This document shows positions 62,066 to 64,000 of a DNA stretch of 64,000 bases, piece by piece. Numbering within the stretch: position 1 is the first letter of the stretch; each line of letters starts with the position of its first letter. Source of the DNA: Glossina fuscipes. Taxonomy: Eukaryota > Arthropoda > Insecta > Diptera > Glossinidae. The DNA lies in NCBI RefSeq assembly GCF_014805625.2, contig NW_023998416.1:35076750-35140749 (forward strand), read 5' to 3'. The notes beneath the pieces were generated by a model that had not been told where the DNA came from, did no database searches, and saw nothing but the letters and a program-made list of their open reading frames with translations. The position numbers and the translations under genes were made by a program.

Positions 62066-64000
62066 AGGACGTATTGATTAGATTATTATTTTCGATTTTG
62101 ATTTGATGAATATACCGTTAAACATGAGCAAGTTTTGATGATTTATATGATTCTCTTTCTTTCAAAAGTAACTTATCCTACTTTCCCAATAAATGGTTCA
62201 TAATCTTGTATTGTAAGTCAACGTTCATGGAATTGTGTACAATGTAGTTATATTTTTATCGTTTCAAGCATTTTCATCAGTGCGTAAGTATGTGCATCAC
62301 ACAATTTAAAATTTTTATTTACATGGAATTTGCGTTGTTGTTGCAACCCGCAGAGTTTATTGCGCTAGTAATGCGGTTGCCCAAGTTGTTTCTTTTCTCC
62401 TTTTTCTTAATTCTTTGTACATATTAAACTCTCCGCTGTAATGCACATAACTGGGACATTCCTTTGTAGTAAATTACGCTTCCTAAGAGAATAGAGAGCT
62501 TAATCTAATATTTATGGATGTATGAAAAAGTATTTCTTAATTTAATTAAATAAAGATTTACTTAGTTTTTTGTAACAATTTTTAAAATTTTAGTGTGACA
62601 TCTATTTAATTACACATATATATTTTCAAATAGTTGTTTTTATGTAGTCAATTATCTTGGATTATGGCTAACATCTCAGCCAAAGCAAATAATAAAATTA
62701 TTTGTCATTCCATTGCTCAATCGGATGACTTTATTTATGTGACGGCTTACGAAAGGCAAAAGCGGCAACACGAAACCAGAAGTTTTTGCAAATGAAGCCC
62801 ACTTGTTAATAAATTTGGAAATCGCTTCAACACTCTACAGCTCCAGTTTTATTAATATCCTAAAAAGCGATCATAAAAGCAGCAGCCACTTCCATTGACC
62901 GTGGAATTCTTTTATTGCAGAAGCGAGGCGTATATCTACGCCACCACCTTATCGAGTCGAGACAATTACGACTGTAGAAATAAGTCAATAAGCACAATAT
63001 TCATTCTCCTATTCAAAGTCTTTCCAGTAGCAAGATTGATTTTTCTTCTGCTGTAACGCCACAATAATCAAAATAATTGCAAATAATGCTTTTGTAAACT
63101 TTGTATATAAAAAGATAGTTTTTCTTCGAAAGGCTGCTACTTTCAAACTTGACTAGTCTTGGTTCTCAATTGAAGCTTGTACTTCAGTTTTTACTATAAT
63201 CGTTCTCGTCATATATGACAGACAGATAGTTTGCTTGATTACAAATTCAAGGCATGTTACACACACGTAGCATTGGACACAGCGATTTTTTTTATGCAAA
63301 GTAGGCAATGTTACCCTGTAAGCACGATAATAATCAGGAAGGATTATAGCTAACGGAATTCATATATGCGAGTTATAGTACTGTGAGCGAAAAATCAGAT
63401 TAACTGTTCACCTAAACTGCTATGAAGTTATGAATTATTTTTTGTGTGCGTTGGTTGTATTACCTTTGACATCTTCGTAGAGTTTCATGTCGATTTATCG
63501 AATTGCACCCGAGTTACATCTGCTAATGTAAATATAGAAAAGCGAGATTTTCGATTTTTATTATGCCTGTGGGTAAATGATTGGGAAGAGCGTGGTCATG
63601 AAGCGCATCTGGCCAAAGTCTTTGAATATGACTCGAAACAAATCATAACAAGTCAAACTGCGCCAAAGCCACTTGAAAAGCAAAATCTTGTTGACAACTT
63701 TTTTCATTAGTCGCGGTGTTGTGCTTGGTGATTAATAAGGAATATTATTAGAGTCATTTGAAATAAGTGAAGGCAATGCCGTTGATTTGAAAGAAGAAAG
63801 AAGGACTTTGCATTATGTAAACAAAACCAATTTATGTTTTACTCGCCATAATATACCAATTTTGGCCGGCTTTGGTAAAGGTGGATCAAATTCACTTAGA
63901 GTTTTAGTATTTAATTGCTCTTTTTAGGATGAGAACAATTATGACCATTGAGGATTGCAGTAAGACATATGTGAGTTTTGTACTGAATCTAACAAAGGAT

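Larger units (their letters stand above)
49053..64000 (+). other. Probable next Nckx30C intron, no coding exon recognised
   Basis: From the GTAAGTAG donor to the window end I looked for the loop exon (expected to continue after the DQLMPA segment) and the alpha-2 repeat, and saw neither. The DNA is AT-rich and carries family A and B repeats, a tandem repeat, a jockey-like relic and microsatellites, each listed separately. Short exons of the weakly conserved loop could be missed by eye. The stretches 49.1-51.1, 53.6-55.2, 56.7-59.5 and 62.1-64.0 kb show nothing I can name. Confidence 0.6.

Noticed and set aside
63444..63710. 88-codon plus-strand frame with a fairly mixed composition
   Set aside because: No family recognised, and no promoter, splice or polyadenylation support; it does not match the missing Nckx30C regions.

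Overview
The window is eukaryotic, AT-rich nuclear DNA from a higher (brachyceran) fly. The evidence is fly-type splice sites, a fly-specific form of an NCKX exchanger, an insect acid-lipase gene, long introns, and decayed transposons of kinds common in Diptera. A tephritid fruit fly is my best guess, from intron size and the style of the dispersed repeats; the sequence alone does not prove it. Well under 5% of the window is recognisable coding sequence.

Layout. At the left edge (about 0.9-3.3 kb, minus strand) is the 5' part of a secreted acid lipase gene: a 33-codon signal-peptide exon, a 1.45 kb intron, and a 248-codon exon carrying the oxyanion and nucleophile motifs. The C-terminal exons lie off the left edge. 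About 25 kb of non-coding DNA follows. The plus-strand gene Nckx30C (K+-dependent Na+/Ca2+ exchanger) then begins with a 419-codon N-terminal exon at 28.5-29.7 kb. After an 18.7 kb intron comes the exon with the alpha-1 exchanger repeat at 48.4-49.05 kb. The rest of Nckx30C (cytoplasmic loop and alpha-2 repeat) was not found in the remaining 15 kb and presumably lies to the right. A small intronless gene (144 aa, unknown function) is nested antisense in the big intron at 44.3-44.7 kb, with a well-spaced Inr + DPE core promoter.

The rest is intergenic or intronic DNA with dispersed repeats. Family A has 13-bp inverted termini reading tttatacccatca / tgatgggtataaa. Family B has ends around 'accctgcaccact / agtggtgtagggt'. 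There is one clear 5'-truncated jockey-like non-LTR retrotransposon (59.5-60.4 kb, minus), one probable BEL/Pao integrase relic (45.4-45.6 kb, minus), a three-copy tandem repeat of about 125 bp (55.3-55.6 kb), and many microsatellites. Two islands of higher complexity (16.4-17.7 kb and 21.2-22.4 kb) remain unexplained.

The two main genes are divergently oriented and show no sign of acting together. I see no operon-like, defence or otherwise new system here. The most useful results are the gene models, the nested gene with its promoter, and the unexplained islands.
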